A stretch of 6,248 bases of DNA from JBJXGF01 sp046153015 (GTDB lineage: Bacteria > Actinomycetota > Acidimicrobiia > Acidimicrobiales > CAIXPF01), in NCBI GenBank assembly GCA_046153015.1, contig JBJXGF010000396.1:1-6248 (forward strand), written 5' to 3'. This document shows positions 5,116 through 6,248 of the stretch, in pieces (within the stretch, counting starts at the first letter, position 1; each line of letters begins with the position of its first letter). The translations under genes were made by a program, and so were the position numbers. The notes under the pieces were generated by a model that was given only the letters and a program-made list of their open reading frames with translations, was not told the origin of the DNA and searched no databases.

Positions 5116-6248
5116 GTGACCCAGATGGCGTGCAGCCCGGTGGCGCCGTTCGGGACCACCGGCGCCCGATCCGCGGTCTGGATGCTGCCGTCGCCGTCGA
5201 TGGCCCGCACCGTGATGCGGTGCTGACCGGGCGCCGCGTCCCAGTCGAACACCCACTGAACCCAGGTGAGGTCGGACAGCGCAGGCCCGAGGCGGGCCGG
5301 CAGCCACGCTCCGTCGCCGATGCGGACCTCGACGCCGCTGATCCCCCTGGTCGGCGCCCAGGCGACGCCGGCCACGGCGACCGGACCTGCCCGGCGCACG
5401 TCGTCGGCGCGGGGCGTGTCGATGCGCGACTGCAGCTTGATCGGGCCCAGCTTGGACCAGCCACGCGGGATCCAATACCCGTCGAAACGGTCCAGGCGGG
5501 TCAGCTCGATCTCCGTGAGCCACTTGGTGGCCGATACATACCCGTAAAGGCCAGGCACGATCAGCCGCGCCGGGAAGCCGTTGCGCACGGGGAGGGGTTC
5601 GCCATTCATCGCATAGGCGACCATTGCCGGCCTGCCGTCCAGCGCGATCTCGGTGGGGAATCCGCCCGTCCAACCGTCGACCGAGCGGCCGACGACCTGG
5701 GTTGCGTCGGCCCCGACGCCGGCCCGGTCGAGCAGCTCGGCCAGCGGCACGCCCTGCCACACGGCGTTGCCCACCAGCTCGCCGCCCACCTCGTTCGACA
5801 CGCAGGCGATCGTGACCGCCTGGCTGATCGAGGGCAGCGCCAGCAGCTCGTCGAAGCTCAGCGCGAACGGCCGTTCGACCAGGCCGCGAACCTTCAGCCG
5901 CCAGGACGAAGGATCGACCCGAGGGGTCACGAGCGCGGTGTCGATCCGGTAGAACTCGCCGTTCGGCGTGAGGTACGGGGAGATGCCGGCCACGTCGTCG
6001 AGGCGGCCAGCGGGCGGCTCGGGCGCGGGCAGCGGGGGCAGGGTCACCTGGGCGCGGGCCTCCTCGACCTTCGAGGTCGCGCCGCTCAGCCGCCGGCCGA
6101 CGCCGCCAGCCACCGCCGCGCCGGCCGCCGCTGCGCCCGTCCAGGCGAAGAAGCCGCGTCGAGTGGCCGCCGGGTCGAGGGGCGATTCGAACGCGACGGC
6201 GGGCGGGTCGAGCGCGCCGGGCCCGCCGGCGCCGGGCTCGTCCGCCGG
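5106..6248 (-). CDS. Membrane-anchored molybdopterin-dependent oxidoreductase, sulfite oxidase family (5' end outside window)
   Basis: The frame is open from the right edge to a TAG at 5108-5106, giving about 380 residues; the true start lies beyond the window. The visible N-terminal part has a twin-arginine-like stretch, RRGFFAWTGAAAAGAAVAGG, that reads as a membrane or export segment. I recognise related actinobacterial proteins that carry several membrane helices before it. Then follow SPYLTPNGEFYRIDTAL, the substrate/cofactor domain with VTIACVSNEVGG (the cysteine at 5804-5802 is the expected molybdenum ligand), VGRSVDGWTGGFP, and GFPARLIVPGLYGYVSATKW. The C-terminal third (from about SRIDTPRADD) is the Ig-like dimerisation domain of the family, ending GLHAIWVTVE. 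Such enzymes use Mo-molybdopterin outside the membrane for oxygen-atom or electron transfer; the substrate is not evident. The GTG at 6113 is internal, since coding similarity continues upstream of it. The next - strand gene is 187 bases away, past a separate promoter-like region, so co-transcription is unlikely. Confidence 0.92.
   Translation of the reverse strand, partial: PADEPGAGGPGALDPPAVAFESPLDPAATRRGFFAWTGAAAAGAAVAGGVGRRLSGATSKVEEARAQVTLPPLPAPEPPAGRLDDVAGISPYLTPNGEFYRIDTALVTPRVDPSSWRLKVRGLVERPFALSFDELLALPSISQAVTIACVSNEVGGELVGNAVWQGVPLAELLDRAGVGADATQVVGRSVDGWTGGFPTEIALDGRPAMVAYAMNGEPLPVRNGFPARLIVPGLYGYVSATKWLTEIELTRLDRFDGYWIPRGWSKLGPIKLQSRIDTPRADDVRRAGPVAVAGVAWAPTRGISGVEVRIGDGAWLPARLGPALSDLTWVQWVFDWDAAPGQHRITVRAIDGDGSIQTADRAPVVPNGATGLHAIWVTVE

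Noticed and set aside
4157..5119. A 320-codon + strand open frame opposite the upstream methyltransferase-like gene
   Set aside because: Its translation is low-complexity and rich in R, A and G with no recognisable motif, as expected of antisense shadow in GC-rich DNA. The - strand frame has clear family motifs.

Overview
This is a GC-rich chromosomal window with actinobacterial-type proteins. It has strong G/C third-position bias, GTG as well as ATG starts, compact gene packing, a P1 hydrolase resembling the mycobacterial Rv1333 type, and a membrane-anchored molybdopterin oxidoreductase of a kind common in high-GC actinobacteria. An actinobacterium, perhaps Acidimicrobiia-like, is my inference; nothing here fixes the genus. 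I see no tRNA, rRNA, CRISPR array, insertion sequence or phage gene.

Layout, left to right: (1) the C-terminal part of a periplasmic substrate-binding protein of the NMT1/THI5/SsuA type on the + strand, cut by the window edge. (2) Only 13 bases away and convergent with it, a panC-panB pair on the - strand with an ATGA stop/start overlap; it encodes two enzymes of pantothenate (vitamin B5, coenzyme A) synthesis. (3) Divergent from panC, a P1-family (DmpA/BapA/NylC-like) self-processing amidohydrolase on the + strand. (4) Convergent with that, two adjacent - strand genes that look like diverged tandem copies of one SAM-methyltransferase-like protein, both with eroded SAM-binding motifs. (5) A 187-base gap with an unusually AT-rich patch, a perfect TATAAT and an 18-base palindrome, probably the control region of the methyltransferase-like pair. 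(6) A sulfite-oxidase-family molybdopterin oxidoreductase on the - strand, running off the right edge.

Functional picture: panC and panB make pantoate and join it to beta-alanine. No panD (aspartate decarboxylase, the usual beta-alanine source) is visible. The divergent P1 hydrolase belongs to a superfamily that includes beta-aminopeptidases able to release beta-alanine from peptides, so a beta-alanine salvage link is a reasonable but untested hypothesis. The methyltransferase-like pair is the least conventional part of the window: the copies align along their C-terminal two thirds, the glycine loop of motif I is broken in both, and the upstream copy carries a 9-base tandem repeat where the second half of the SAM pocket should be.
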